Source of the DNA: a bacterium
GTDB taxonomy: Bacteria > JAMORN01
Direction: 5' to 3'
Length of the DNA: 9,516 bases
Assembly: GCA_027063545.1 (NCBI GenBank)
Contig: JAMORN010000102.1
Coordinates: 1 to 9,516, forward strand
The notes under the pieces were generated by a model that worked only from the letters and a program-made list of their open reading frames with translations, did not search any database and was not told the origin of the DNA. Within the stretch, counting starts at the first letter, position 1. Each line of letters opens with the position of its first letter. This document shows, in pieces, positions 1 through 7,180 of this stretch. Made by a program: the position numbers and the translations under genes.

Positions 1-266
1 CTTGTGTAAAATCAGCAATAATTCATATGACTAAATATATGGCTAAATATTTTAGAGGTTACAACATAAGGTTTAATTGTATAAGTCCAGGAGGGATTTT
101 TGACCAACAACCGAAAAAATTTTTAGAAATGTATAAAAATTATACTCTTAATAAAGGTATACTAGATAAAGCGGATATAGTTGGTACTTTAATATTTCTT
201 TTAAGCGATTTAAGTAAATATATAAACGGACAAAACATTATTGTTGATGATGGTTTTTGTTTATAA
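1..266 (+). CDS. SDR-family oxidoreductase, PtmA-like (partial, C-terminal end only)
   Basis: This is the last 87 codons of a short-chain dehydrogenase/reductase, cut by the left edge; the frame is open from base 3 with no start needed. The first visible residues are C-V-K, where the Lys (bases 9-11) fits the catalytic Lys of the SDR YxxxK motif; the Tyr would lie just outside the window. Further on come the SDR signatures N-C-I-S-P-G-G (PGG at 87-95), D-I-V-G with F-L-L-S-D, and the C-terminal I-N-G-Q-N-I-I-V-D-D-G-F, a variant of the usual 'tGqnivVDGGw'. The run SPGGIFDQQPKKF resembles the PtmA-type reductases of legionaminate/flagellin-modification loci, which act on an aminosugar precursor; that assignment is from memory of the family. 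About two thirds of the protein, including the NAD(P)-binding Rossmann glycine motif, is missing, so cofactor and substrate cannot be read. It probably belongs to the same sugar cluster, 54 bases ahead of the flippase. Confidence 0.85.
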   Translation, partial: CVKSAIIHMTKYMAKYFRGYNIRFNCISPGGIFDQQPKKFLEMYKNYTLNKGILDKADIVGTLIFLLSDLSKYINGQNIIVDDGFCL

Positions 267-320
267 TAAAAAGTATCTTTATGTTAGTTTGGTAATTTAC
301 AGTATTCGAGATTTAAAAAT

Positions 321-1598
321 ATGAAAATGAAGTTTAAAACCATTAACTATCTAAGAGTGGCTAATGCATTTATTAATATTATTAATTATTCCTTAAGAGG
401 ATTTTTCTTTATTTTAGGAGCAAGGTATTTAAGTATTCATGATTTAGGTATGTTAGGTGTAATATTTTCATATAATTCAATTTTTGTTTTTTTCCTTGGA
501 TTTGAATATTGGTATTTCTTTAACAGAAAGTATGCTGAATATATAGCTTTTGCAAAGTTTAATGATTTTAAAGTATTCTTCTTAAATCAATTTTATTTTT
601 ATATACTAGTGTATCTGATATTTTTACCTATAATTTTCTTCTTTTTTGAACTAAGATTTAAATTGGGTTTGGTTTTATGTATTGGAGTAATATCTTTTCA
701 TTTAATACAGGAAATCTCTAGAATATGGATATATCTAAATAGACAAATACTTTCTTCTCTTACGACCTTATCTTTAGCTATTTGGACAATTCCAGTGTAT
801 ATTTTATGGTTAAATGGAAGATTGATTTCTTTGCAGAATATTGTATATATATATGTTTCAAGCTTATTTTTTTGTATGCTTTTTTGGATGTCAATACTGA
901 TAAAAGTTATTAACCTAAATCCTCTGGAAATATTAAAATTTAGAGAATTTTTTAGATTTTCCATTCATAAAAAAGCAATAAAGTTGTCTTTTTGGATATT
1001 ACTTTCTGTTCTTTGTTATAGAATAGTTGAATTATCCCCTCGTTTATTTGCAGATTTTCTAAGAAATTATGAGTTGGCAGGGGCTATTACTTTTTATCAA
1101 TCTTTTGGTTCTCTCATCACTAGCTTTGTATATCATATCGTTTCAGTCTTCTTTTTGCCTAAAATGTTAAGAAAGGTGGACTATAATGAATTTAAAACGG
1201 TCATTAAAGAACTTAAATTTGAGCTAATAAAATATTCTTTTTTATTTTTTATTGTGTCCGCTGTTTCTCCTTTTGTTTTTGTAAAAATTTTTAACTTAAA
1301 ACAAGAATATGTGGATTTTTGGTATTTGAGCTTCGTTTTCGCTTTTGCTTATTTTGTACTAAGTCTTTCTACTTATTACTCATATGTATCTTATGTTAGA
1401 AATTTAGATGAGGTAAATTATTTATCCAATATATTATCTTTTATTTTTGTTTTCTTAACGTATGTTATAATGTATCTGTTGAAGATAAATGTTATAATAA
1501 TAATAACAATAGCTTTTTTTATTTTTTCATTTTCACAATATTTATTTAAAAGTCTTTTTTATAGGAGGTACGAAAGTAATGAAAGTAGCCTTTTTTGA
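321..1598 (+). CDS. Wzx-like polysaccharide flippase (MOP/PST superfamily)
   Basis: A 425-residue, very hydrophobic protein with about twelve predicted membrane segments (roughly residues 16-36, 45-62, 88-110, 115-133, 148-165, 172-195, 222-240, 253-280, 304-325, 333-355, 367-386, 388-410). The N-terminus (LRVANAFINI, then a second helix ending in GARYLS and a D-L-G-M-L-G turn) has the look of oligosaccharide flippases, which usually open with a short basic segment and 'R.lg..dfG...l'. Its expected job is to move undecaprenyl-diphosphate-linked repeat units to the outer face of the inner membrane. Sequence conservation in this family is low, so the call rests on topology, length (family about 400-500) and the neighbouring Wzy-like gene. 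Start: ATG at 321 has only a weak GAG (308-310) as ribosome binding site. ATG at 327 is an in-frame alternative, and a stop at 285-287 closes the frame upstream. The last 20 bases overlap the next gene. G+C is among the lowest in the window. Confidence 0.78.
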   Translation: MKMKFKTINYLRVANAFINIINYSLRGFFFILGARYLSIHDLGMLGVIFSYNSIFVFFLGFEYWYFFNRKYAEYIAFAKFNDFKVFFLNQFYFYILVYLIFLPIIFFFFELRFKLGLVLCIGVISFHLIQEISRIWIYLNRQILSSLTTLSLAIWTIPVYILWLNGRLISLQNIVYIYVSSLFFCMLFWMSILIKVINLNPLEILKFREFFRFSIHKKAIKLSFWILLSVLCYRIVELSPRLFADFLRNYELAGAITFYQSFGSLITSFVYHIVSVFFLPKMLRKVDYNEFKTVIKELKFELIKYSFLFFIVSAVSPFVFVKIFNLKQEYVDFWYLSFVFAFAYFVLSLSTYYSYVSYVRNLDEVNYLSNILSFIFVFLTYVIMYLLKINVIIIITIAFFIFSFSQYLFKSLFYRRYESNESSLF

Positions 1599-2961
1599 TA
1601 ATGGTAATTTAAGTATATTATTTTCTTTCATATCCAACTATTTAAATAGTAAAGGAATTAAGTCTTATATTTTAACTCTTTCAAAGAGGAAAAAGTTTTT
1701 CTTAGAAAGAAAGTTCAATACTCAGAATGTTTTTTATCTTGATTTTTCTAATGCTGATCCTGCTGAAGGTAAGAGAATATTAATGGATATTGAAAATAGA
1801 ATGAATGAATTTAGACTTTATAAAGCAATATACATGGATAGAGTTTTAAAATATGGAAATGAATTGAAAGTAAAGGAATATTTATACAATTTTGCGTCGG
1901 TATTAGATAAATTCATTCAAGAAAATGATATATCTGTTATTTTTGGTGAAGTTACCTGGGCAATAGAGTATATAGCGTATTTCATAATGTTATATAGGAA
2001 TAAAAAATATTTTGTTCCTATGAATAACTATGTTATTCCTGGAAAATTTAGTTTTTTAGATTATAAAAATACTAAGTCTTTTATAAAGAAACAACCAATA
2101 ACTAAGGATTATGAGGTGGCTAGAACTATATATCTTCAGAGGAAATCTACTGATATAAATAAACAGGCTAAGTTTTTACAAACTTATATGCCTCCAAACT
2201 TTAGAGATCGATTTTCTGTTTTAATTAACTCTTGGAATTTAGAAGATTATAGATATTCCTTGAAATTAAAATTAAGAATATTGAATCAATATAAAAATAG
2301 ATTAATTATAAATAAGCTTAGTAATAGTTTGTTTTTAACGATGGCAGATTTAAAAAAAACACAAAAATATGCAATTTACCTTCTTCATATTCAACCAGAA
2401 GCTACTCCAGATGTGGTTTCTACAGAATATAATGATCAACTTAGACTAATAGAAGTCATAAGGAATGTTTTACCTTCAGATATTCTTTTGCTTGTAAAGG
2501 AACATCCAAATGGTATAGGAAGCAGAAATATTTCTACTTTGAAAAAAATTAAAAATATTCCGGGAGTAGAATTAATACATCCTAAGATACTGATGAAAGA
2601 ATTATTTCCTTATATTAGTATTACTTTTACAATCGCGGGAACAGTTTCTTTTGAAAGTTCTATAAATGGAATACCTGCTATCATTTTTTCAGATATATAT
2701 CTTGATATATTCCCCCTAATTAAAAAAGAGTTCTCGTTTAAAAATTTAGCAAATACTATAATGGAGCAGTTAAAATTGGCTAATAGAGTATATTTTCAAA
2801 GTGAGATTGAAGACCAGAATATTGAAGCAATAGCAAAAATCAATGCTAATACTTTTGATGGTAAGATTTATGATCCTTTGTTAAGTAAAGATGTATTATT
2901 TAGAGATAATTTAGAAAATATTTCAAACGCTTTTTATAGATTTATAAAAAATGAAATTTAA
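1579..2961 (+). CDS. KpsS/KpsC-like capsule-synthesis family glycosyltransferase
   Basis: A 460-residue soluble protein without clear membrane helices. The C-terminal half carries the pattern of the Capsule_synth family (KpsS/LipB, KpsC): Y-L-L-H-I-Q-P-E-A-T around residues 267-276, then Y-N-D-Q (284-287), V-K-E-H-P-N-G-I-G (306-314, with the H309-P310 pair) and T-V-S-F-E-S ending near 360. Known members with QP and HP motifs include the beta-Kdo transferases that build the linker of group 2 capsules. The donor of this protein cannot be read from sequence; an acidic ulosonic sugar is an inference supported only by the PtmA-like reductase upstream. The N-terminus (KVAFFDNGN) looks like the first strand of a GT-B fold. 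ATG 1579 is well supported by AGGAGG at 1563-1568, which lies inside the preceding flippase gene, so translation of the two is probably coupled. It also overlaps the next gene by 11 bases. Confidence 0.75.
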   Translation: MKVAFFDNGNLSILFSFISNYLNSKGIKSYILTLSKRKKFFLERKFNTQNVFYLDFSNADPAEGKRILMDIENRMNEFRLYKAIYMDRVLKYGNELKVKEYLYNFASVLDKFIQENDISVIFGEVTWAIEYIAYFIMLYRNKKYFVPMNNYVIPGKFSFLDYKNTKSFIKKQPITKDYEVARTIYLQRKSTDINKQAKFLQTYMPPNFRDRFSVLINSWNLEDYRYSLKLKLRILNQYKNRLIINKLSNSLFLTMADLKKTQKYAIYLLHIQPEATPDVVSTEYNDQLRLIEVIRNVLPSDILLLVKEHPNGIGSRNISTLKKIKNIPGVELIHPKILMKELFPYISITFTIAGTVSFESSINGIPAIIFSDIYLDIFPLIKKEFSFKNLANTIMEQLKLANRVYFQSEIEDQNIEAIAKINANTFDGKIYDPLLSKDVLFRDNLENISNAFYRFIKNEI

Positions 2962-4234
2962 AAAACTATTACTTATAAGCTTTATATTAAGTTTACCGTA
3001 TAATAATTTTCCTTACGGTATAGGTGGTACTTTAACTCCTTTAGCGCTTATACCAGGGTCTGTATTTATATTCTTATCTTTCGTAAATTTTTGTTTACGA
3101 GGAGTTTTTAAGTTTAATAAAAACTTATTGTTATTGGTGGTTGTGTTTGTATACTTTATAATTATTACGATATTTAATGATATTAGATTTTATGAGTATT
3201 TTGTAAAACAAAAAATAGTATCACCTTGGTTTCGTACTTTTCAGTTCATTATTTATAGTCTTATTTCGATAATTTCTTTTTATATTGGTTATAGAGCTTT
3301 GCAATATATAAGATCATTTAATAAGCTTATAAAAATTATATTATACGCTTATATACCTTCACTAGTTTTTGGAATTCTTGAAATTATTACTAATAATCAC
3401 TCTATTTTAAATTTAATTAGAAAATTTTTTGCTAGTACACAATTTCCTGATGGATATTATCGAATATATTTATTAACGACAGAACCTTCATGGGCAGGAT
3501 TTGATATGATATCATATGTTATTCCGATAACTATGTATTTACTTCTTAAAGAAAGAAGTAAAATTTATTTAGTATTGTTGATAATAGAATTAGTGATTTT
3601 TTTAGAAATAAAGTCATTACTTGCTGCTATAGTTTTTGCAATATTGTTTGTTGCTTATTTTCTTGTTAGTATTATTTATGAAAAAAAAGTTCTTTCTTTA
3701 CTTATTGCTTTTTTCACTATTGTTATCTTTTTGATTGGTTTACATATTTTTAGAGACATATATTGGGATAGATTTCAAGATTTTTTACAAGGTAATGACA
3801 GTTCTGCTTTGACTAGAACAGTTACATATATAATTGCTGTAAAAATACTCATTAATGAACCTATGATAGGAGTAGGATTTAGAAATAGCGGTTATTTCTA
3901 TACGGAATACATAAATCCTTTATTATTATCCCATCCTCTTATTAGAGATTGGGCTGATTTTTGGTCAAAAAGATTTCCTGATATAAAATCTACTATGTTT
4001 GAGATTGTGGCGTCTGTAGGTGTTCAAGGAATAGTTTTTTTTACTTTTTTTCTAACTTCTATAATTAAAAAGATTTTATTCATAAAGGATAGAGAAGCTT
4101 TGCTACTATTTTTAATGATTTTTTTAGCTTCTTTTATAGGTTCTTTTTCGTTAAATTTGATAGGATATCCTATTTTTTGGTTTTTTATTGGGCTTTTGTA
4201 TAAATTTTCAGGAAAACGTAACAAGGATGTTTAG
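2951..4234 (+). CDS. Wzy-like O-antigen/polysaccharide polymerase (ligase-superfamily membrane protein)
   Basis: A 427-residue polytopic membrane protein with about ten to twelve hydrophobic segments, a usual size for Wzy polymerases. Two recognisable elements support the call: R171 followed by T-T-E-P-S-W-A-G-F (176-184), matching the 'R...s.EPS.fg' block of Wzy/WaaL-like proteins, and T-R-T...A-V-K-I-L-I-N-E-P-M-I-G-V-G-F (288-310), matching the 'R...w..a......P..G.G' block. A long hydrophilic stretch (about 310-348) between the late helices would be the large periplasmic loop typical of this superfamily. Its expected role is to join flipped lipid-linked repeat units at the periplasmic face. 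O-antigen ligase (WaaL) is the main alternative, but the adjacent Wzx-like gene favours polymerase. ATG 2951 has no visible Shine-Dalgarno and overlaps the previous gene by 11 bases, so expression probably depends on translational coupling. Composition is Phe/Ile/Leu rich and very AT rich. Confidence 0.78.
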   Translation: MKFKKLLLISFILSLPYNNFPYGIGGTLTPLALIPGSVFIFLSFVNFCLRGVFKFNKNLLLLVVVFVYFIIITIFNDIRFYEYFVKQKIVSPWFRTFQFIIYSLISIISFYIGYRALQYIRSFNKLIKIILYAYIPSLVFGILEIITNNHSILNLIRKFFASTQFPDGYYRIYLLTTEPSWAGFDMISYVIPITMYLLLKERSKIYLVLLIIELVIFLEIKSLLAAIVFAILFVAYFLVSIIYEKKVLSLLIAFFTIVIFLIGLHIFRDIYWDRFQDFLQGNDSSALTRTVTYIIAVKILINEPMIGVGFRNSGYFYTEYINPLLLSHPLIRDWADFWSKRFPDIKSTMFEIVASVGVQGIVFFTFFLTSIIKKILFIKDREALLLFLMIFLASFIGSFSLNLIGYPIFWFFIGLLYKFSGKRNKDV

Positions 4235-4278
4235 CTTATTGATTGCGATTTGTTTGAAGTAGTAAATGAATTTTTATG

Positions 4279-4286
4279 AAAGGAGG
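4279..4286 (+). promoter_or_regulatory. Shine-Dalgarno that fixes the GTG start at 4293
   Basis: AAAGGAGG lies 6 bases before GTG 4293. It falls inside the reading frame if the upstream ATG at 4266 is used, and that ATG has no purine-rich site of its own, so the GTG is the better start. Confidence 0.85.
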
Positions 4287-4292
4287 AATAGC

Positions 4293-5561
4293 GTGAAAAG
4301 AATATTATTTTTAGCTTCAAGATTTCCTTATCCTGCGAAAAGTGGAAGAGAAAGAACTTTGCTAGAATACCTTTCTTTTTTGAAGGGGAATGCGAAAGTT
4401 TATTTTTATTTTTTTGAAAAGAAAAAGAAGCCAGAAACTGTGATACAGGAATTTAAAAGTAAGTATCATATAGAACAAATAAAATTTATAAAATTACCAT
4501 CATTGTTTTCTTCAATGGTTAATATAGTTAAAGATACTTTGATTTTAAGAAAAAAAAGTTTACAGGAAAGCTTATTTTTTTCAAAGAAAATACAAACTTT
4601 TTTGATGAAAGAAGTTATATTAAATAATATAGATATTATATTTGCTGATATGATTAGAGCTGCTCAATATTTCGAATATGTAGATATTAAAAAAGTTACT
4701 AAGGTTTTTGATATGGATGATATAATTTCAAAAAGATACAAATACTTGATGGACTATTCAGATGTAAATATTTTGGGTAATTTCAATGATAATTTTCCAG
4801 AAATTTTTTCTATTATTATAAATAGTTACCTAAGAAAAATTATTTTAGATATAGAAGGTAGGTTAGTAGAAAGAAGAGAGTTAGAGTTAGCAAAGAAGTT
4901 TGATAAAGTTATATTAGTTTCTCCTGAAGAAGCAAATTTACTTAAGTATACGATAGGGAAAAAGGAAATTTATTATATATATCCTACGGTAAAGAGGATG
5001 ACGTTAAGGCTAAATATTAAAAAGTTATCACCAAGTATAAGTTTTATGGGACTTTTAAATGTTCCTCATAATGAAAAGGCTCTAATAACTTTTATTAAAA
5101 AAATATTTCCAGAAATAAAAAGATTATATCCTAATATTAAATTCTTTATAGTTGGGGCTAATCCAACAGAAAAACTTAAAAAACTTGTAAGGTTAAATAG
5201 CTCAAATATAATTTTGACTGGTTATGTTGAGAATTTTAGTGAATATATATTGAAAACTGATCTTTTTATTGCACCTATATATTTTGGTACAGGTATAAAA
5301 ACAAAAATTCTTGATGCTATGTCTTTAGGTATGCCTGTAATAACTACTCCTCTAGGAGTTCAAGGGTTGAGTGTAAAACATTTAAGAGATATAATTATAG
5401 TTAACGATGATAAGGAGTTTGTTTACTTTGTAGATAAGCTTTTGAAAGATGAGGAATTGAGAAGTTCTATCGGGAAAAAAGCTTATCAATATGTAAATAA
5501 ATATCATAATTATGAAAAAATAAGAAGAGAATTTTTAAAAATACTTTTAGGGGAGGAATAA
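4293..5561 (+). CDS. GT-B glycosyltransferase, GT4-like (group 1)
   Basis: A 422-residue cytoplasmic glycosyltransferase. The N-terminus K-R-I-L-F-L-A-S-R-F-P-Y-P-A-K-S-G is the first strand and Gly-rich loop of a GT-B fold. F-D-M-D-D-I-I-S-K-R-Y (139-149) resembles the 'vDmvDvdS.ry' segment of the subgroup annotated as TIGR03087-like/EpsH-associated sugar transferases. The C-terminal nucleotide-sugar domain has S-F-M-G (250-253), F-F-I-V-G-A-N-P (284-291), L-T-G-Y-V (308-312) and G-T-G-I-K-T-K-I-L-D-A-M (332-343), followed by G-M-P-V-I-T-T-P-L-G. In most GT4 enzymes the residue after K-I-L is Glu; here it is Asp341, a conservative change at the start of the EX7E-like motif. Donor and acceptor are unknown; a heptosyl or hexosyl transfer would suit the neighbouring genes. 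The start is GTG 4293 because of the strong site at 4279-4286; an ATG 27 bases upstream gives an unconvincing nine-residue extension. It ends 2 bases before hddA. Confidence 0.88.
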   Translation: MKRILFLASRFPYPAKSGRERTLLEYLSFLKGNAKVYFYFFEKKKKPETVIQEFKSKYHIEQIKFIKLPSLFSSMVNIVKDTLILRKKSLQESLFFSKKIQTFLMKEVILNNIDIIFADMIRAAQYFEYVDIKKVTKVFDMDDIISKRYKYLMDYSDVNILGNFNDNFPEIFSIIINSYLRKIILDIEGRLVERRELELAKKFDKVILVSPEEANLLKYTIGKKEIYYIYPTVKRMTLRLNIKKLSPSISFMGLLNVPHNEKALITFIKKIFPEIKRLYPNIKFFIVGANPTEKLKKLVRLNSSNIILTGYVENFSEYILKTDLFIAPIYFGTGIKTKILDAMSLGMPVITTPLGVQGLSVKHLRDIIIVNDDKEFVYFVDKLLKDEELRSSIGKKAYQYVNKYHNYEKIRREFLKILLGEE

Positions 5562-5563
5562 AT

Positions 5564-6586
5564 ATGATTTTTCGTTCACGGGCACCTCTTAGAATAGGTC
5601 TTGCTGGTGGTGGAACGGATGTTAGTCCTTATTCTGATATTTATGGAGGCGCGGTACTTAATGCTACTATAACTATGTATGCTTATGCAACCATAGAACC
5701 TAAGAATAACGGGAAGATTGTACTTAATTCTATAGATAAAAAGGAAAAGATTGAACTTGTGTCCAAAAAAAATTTAGAAATAGATGGCAGATTAGATTTG
5801 TTAAAAGCTGTTTATAATCGAATTGTTCAGGAATTTGTAAAAGAAGAATTATCTTTTGAAATCTCAACTTATGTTGATGCTCCTCCGGGTTCTGGACTCG
5901 GAAGTTCATCTACTCTTGTAGTTGCAATAATAGGTGCATTTGCTGAATGGTTAAGGCTACCTCTAGGTGAATATGATATAGCACGTTTAGCCTATAAAAT
6001 AGAAAGAGAAGATTTAGGTATGGCTGGAGGAAAGCAAGATCAATACGCAGCTACTTTCGGAGGTTTTAATTTTATGGAATTTTATAATAATGAAAAAGTC
6101 ATAGTGAATCCTTTAAGAATCAAATCAGAAATTATTAATGAACTTCAATTTAATTTTCTACTTTATTATACTGGAACAAGTAGATTATCTTCTAAGATTA
6201 TTGAAGCTCAAGTAAAAAACGTAATTAGTAAGAAAAATAAAGCTATAGAAGCTATGCATAAACTTAAAGAACAAGCAGTAATGATGAAAGAAGCTATCTT
6301 AAGAGGAAACCTTGCTGAAATAGGAGAAATTTTAGACTTTGGGTGGCAGTATAAAAAGCAGATGGCTAACGGCATTACTAATCCTGTTATAGAAGAAATT
6401 TATGAGACTGCAAAAAAAGCAGGAGCTACTGGTGGCAAGATTTCAGGAGCGGGAGGAGGTGGATTTATGATATTTTATTGTCCAAAGAATACAAAGTATA
6501 AAGTGATAGAAGCATTGCAAAAATTTGGCGGGGAATTTAGGAGATTTCAATTTACTAAATATGGACTTGAAACCTGGAAAGCTTAA
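5564..6586 (+). CDS. hddA: D-glycero-alpha-D-manno-heptose 7-phosphate kinase (GHMP kinase)
   Basis: A GHMP-superfamily sugar kinase of 340 residues, the normal HddA length. It is predicted to phosphorylate D-glycero-D-manno-heptose 7-phosphate at C1, giving the alpha-1,7-bisphosphate on the route to GDP-heptose. Visible motifs: R-A-P-L-R-I-G-L-A-G-G-G-T-D-V-S-P-Y (6-23) with Y-G-G-A-V-L-N-A-T-I (27-36), characteristic of HddA; the ATP-binding P-P-G-S-G-L-G-S-S-S-T (107-117); I-E-R-E-D-L-G-M-A-G-G-K-Q-D-Q-Y (146-161); and the third GHMP motif K-I-S-G-A-G-G-G-G-F (292-301). Other GHMP kinases, such as fucokinase-type enzymes, share the fold, but the next two genes make the heptose route much more likely. 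ATG 5564 follows GGGGAGG (5550-5556) at 7 bases; that site overlaps the end of the previous glycosyltransferase gene, so the two are co-transcribed. The gene precedes gmhA by about 20 bases. Confidence 0.93.
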   Translation: MIFRSRAPLRIGLAGGGTDVSPYSDIYGGAVLNATITMYAYATIEPKNNGKIVLNSIDKKEKIELVSKKNLEIDGRLDLLKAVYNRIVQEFVKEELSFEISTYVDAPPGSGLGSSSTLVVAIIGAFAEWLRLPLGEYDIARLAYKIEREDLGMAGGKQDQYAATFGGFNFMEFYNNEKVIVNPLRIKSEIINELQFNFLLYYTGTSRLSSKIIEAQVKNVISKKNKAIEAMHKLKEQAVMMKEAILRGNLAEIGEILDFGWQYKKQMANGITNPVIEEIYETAKKAGATGGKISGAGGGGFMIFYCPKNTKYKVIEALQKFGGEFRRFQFTKYGLETWKA

Positions 6587-6592
6587 TTTTTG

Positions 6593-6600
6593 AAAGGAGG
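6593..6600 (+). promoter_or_regulatory. Shine-Dalgarno that fixes the gmhA start at 6608
   Basis: AAAGGAGG ends 7 bases before ATG 6608. A TTG at 6590 is in frame but would place this strong site inside the coding region, so it should not be used as the start. Confidence 0.88.
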
Positions 6601-6607
6601 GAAAGTA

Positions 6608-7180
6608 ATGGAAAAAATTATTTCTGCTATTAATGATTCAATTAATGTTAAGAGACAAATTATTGAAGATAAGATTCTACTGAAAAGCATATTAAAAGTA
6701 ACGAAGGAAGTTATAAATGCTTTTAGAAATGATAGAAAGGTTTTCTTTTGTGGAAATGGTGGAAGTGCTGCAGATGCCCAGCACCTCGCTGCTGAACTAT
6801 CTGGAAGGTTCTATTGTGATAGAGATCCCTTATTTGCTGAAGCTTTGCATGTCAACACATCTTATCTGACAGCAGTGGCAAATGATTACTCTTACGATGA
6901 GGTATTTTCAAGGCTTGTAAAAGCTAAGGGAAGGAAAGGGGATATTTTGATAGGGATTTCTACTTCTGGAAATTCTAAGAATGTAATAAAAGCTATTGAA
7001 GTTGCTAATGATATTGGAATGATAACTGTTGGAATGACCGGGAAAAGTGGTGGAAAAATGAAAGATATTTGCAAATATCTAATTAATGTGCCTTCTAATG
7101 ATACACCAAGAATTCAGGAATCTCATATAATGATTGGGCATATTATTTGCGAAATAGTAGAAAAGGAGTTGTTTGGTTAA
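6608..7180 (+). CDS. gmhA: Phosphoheptose isomerase (sedoheptulose 7-phosphate isomerase)
   Basis: A 190-residue SIS-domain isomerase, matching the usual 190-195 residues. It converts sedoheptulose 7-phosphate to D-glycero-D-manno-heptose 7-phosphate, the first step of ADP- and GDP-heptose synthesis in the cytoplasm. The sequence has F-C-G-N-G-G-S-A-A-D-A-Q-H-L-A-A-E-L-S-G (47-66) and I-S-T-S-G-N-S (117-123), the phosphate-binding serine loop. His59, Glu63, Gln170 and His178 sit exactly two positions before the zinc ligands His61, Glu65, Gln172 and His180 of the E. coli enzyme, so the metal site looks intact. The end T-P-R-I-Q-E-S-H-I-M-I-G-H is typical. The start is ATG 6608 from the ribosome binding site at 6593-6600. 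The stop TAA is followed directly by the ATG of hddC, which indicates one operon. Because HddA and HddC flank it, this copy most likely serves the GDP-heptose branch rather than lipopolysaccharide-core ADP-heptose. Confidence 0.95.
   Translation: MEKIISAINDSINVKRQIIEDKILLKSILKVTKEVINAFRNDRKVFFCGNGGSAADAQHLAAELSGRFYCDRDPLFAEALHVNTSYLTAVANDYSYDEVFSRLVKAKGRKGDILIGISTSGNSKNVIKAIEVANDIGMITVGMTGKSGGKMKDICKYLINVPSNDTPRIQESHIMIGHIICEIVEKELFG

Noticed and set aside
267-320. Possible promoter or terminator between the SDR and flippase genes
   Set aside because: I found no hexamer pair with proper spacing and no GC-containing stem with a T-run; the gap looks like a plain within-operon spacer.
698-964. 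An 88-codon open frame on the - strand inside the flippase gene
   Set aside because: It lies wholly within a well-supported + strand gene, has no ribosome binding site or recognisable domain, and such frames are common in AT-rich coding DNA.
1490-1508. Inverted repeat TGTTAT-AATAATA-ATAACA that could suggest a hairpin or regulatory site
   Set aside because: It is all A/T-rich, lies inside the last membrane helices of the flippase gene where it simply encodes Val/Ile/Thr codons, and has no poly-T tail.
4024-4224. A 66-codon open frame on the - strand inside the polymerase gene
   Set aside because: It is antisense to conserved-looking membrane helices of the Wzy-like protein and has no independent support.
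4235-4292. Possible terminator or promoter between the polymerase and the GT4-like gene
   Set aside because: There is no stem-loop and no convincing -35/-10 pair; the only clear element is the ribosome binding site.
6892-7074. A 60-codon open frame on the - strand inside gmhA
   Set aside because: It is the reverse shadow of the conserved SIS domain, with low-complexity Pro/Ile composition and no plausible start signal.
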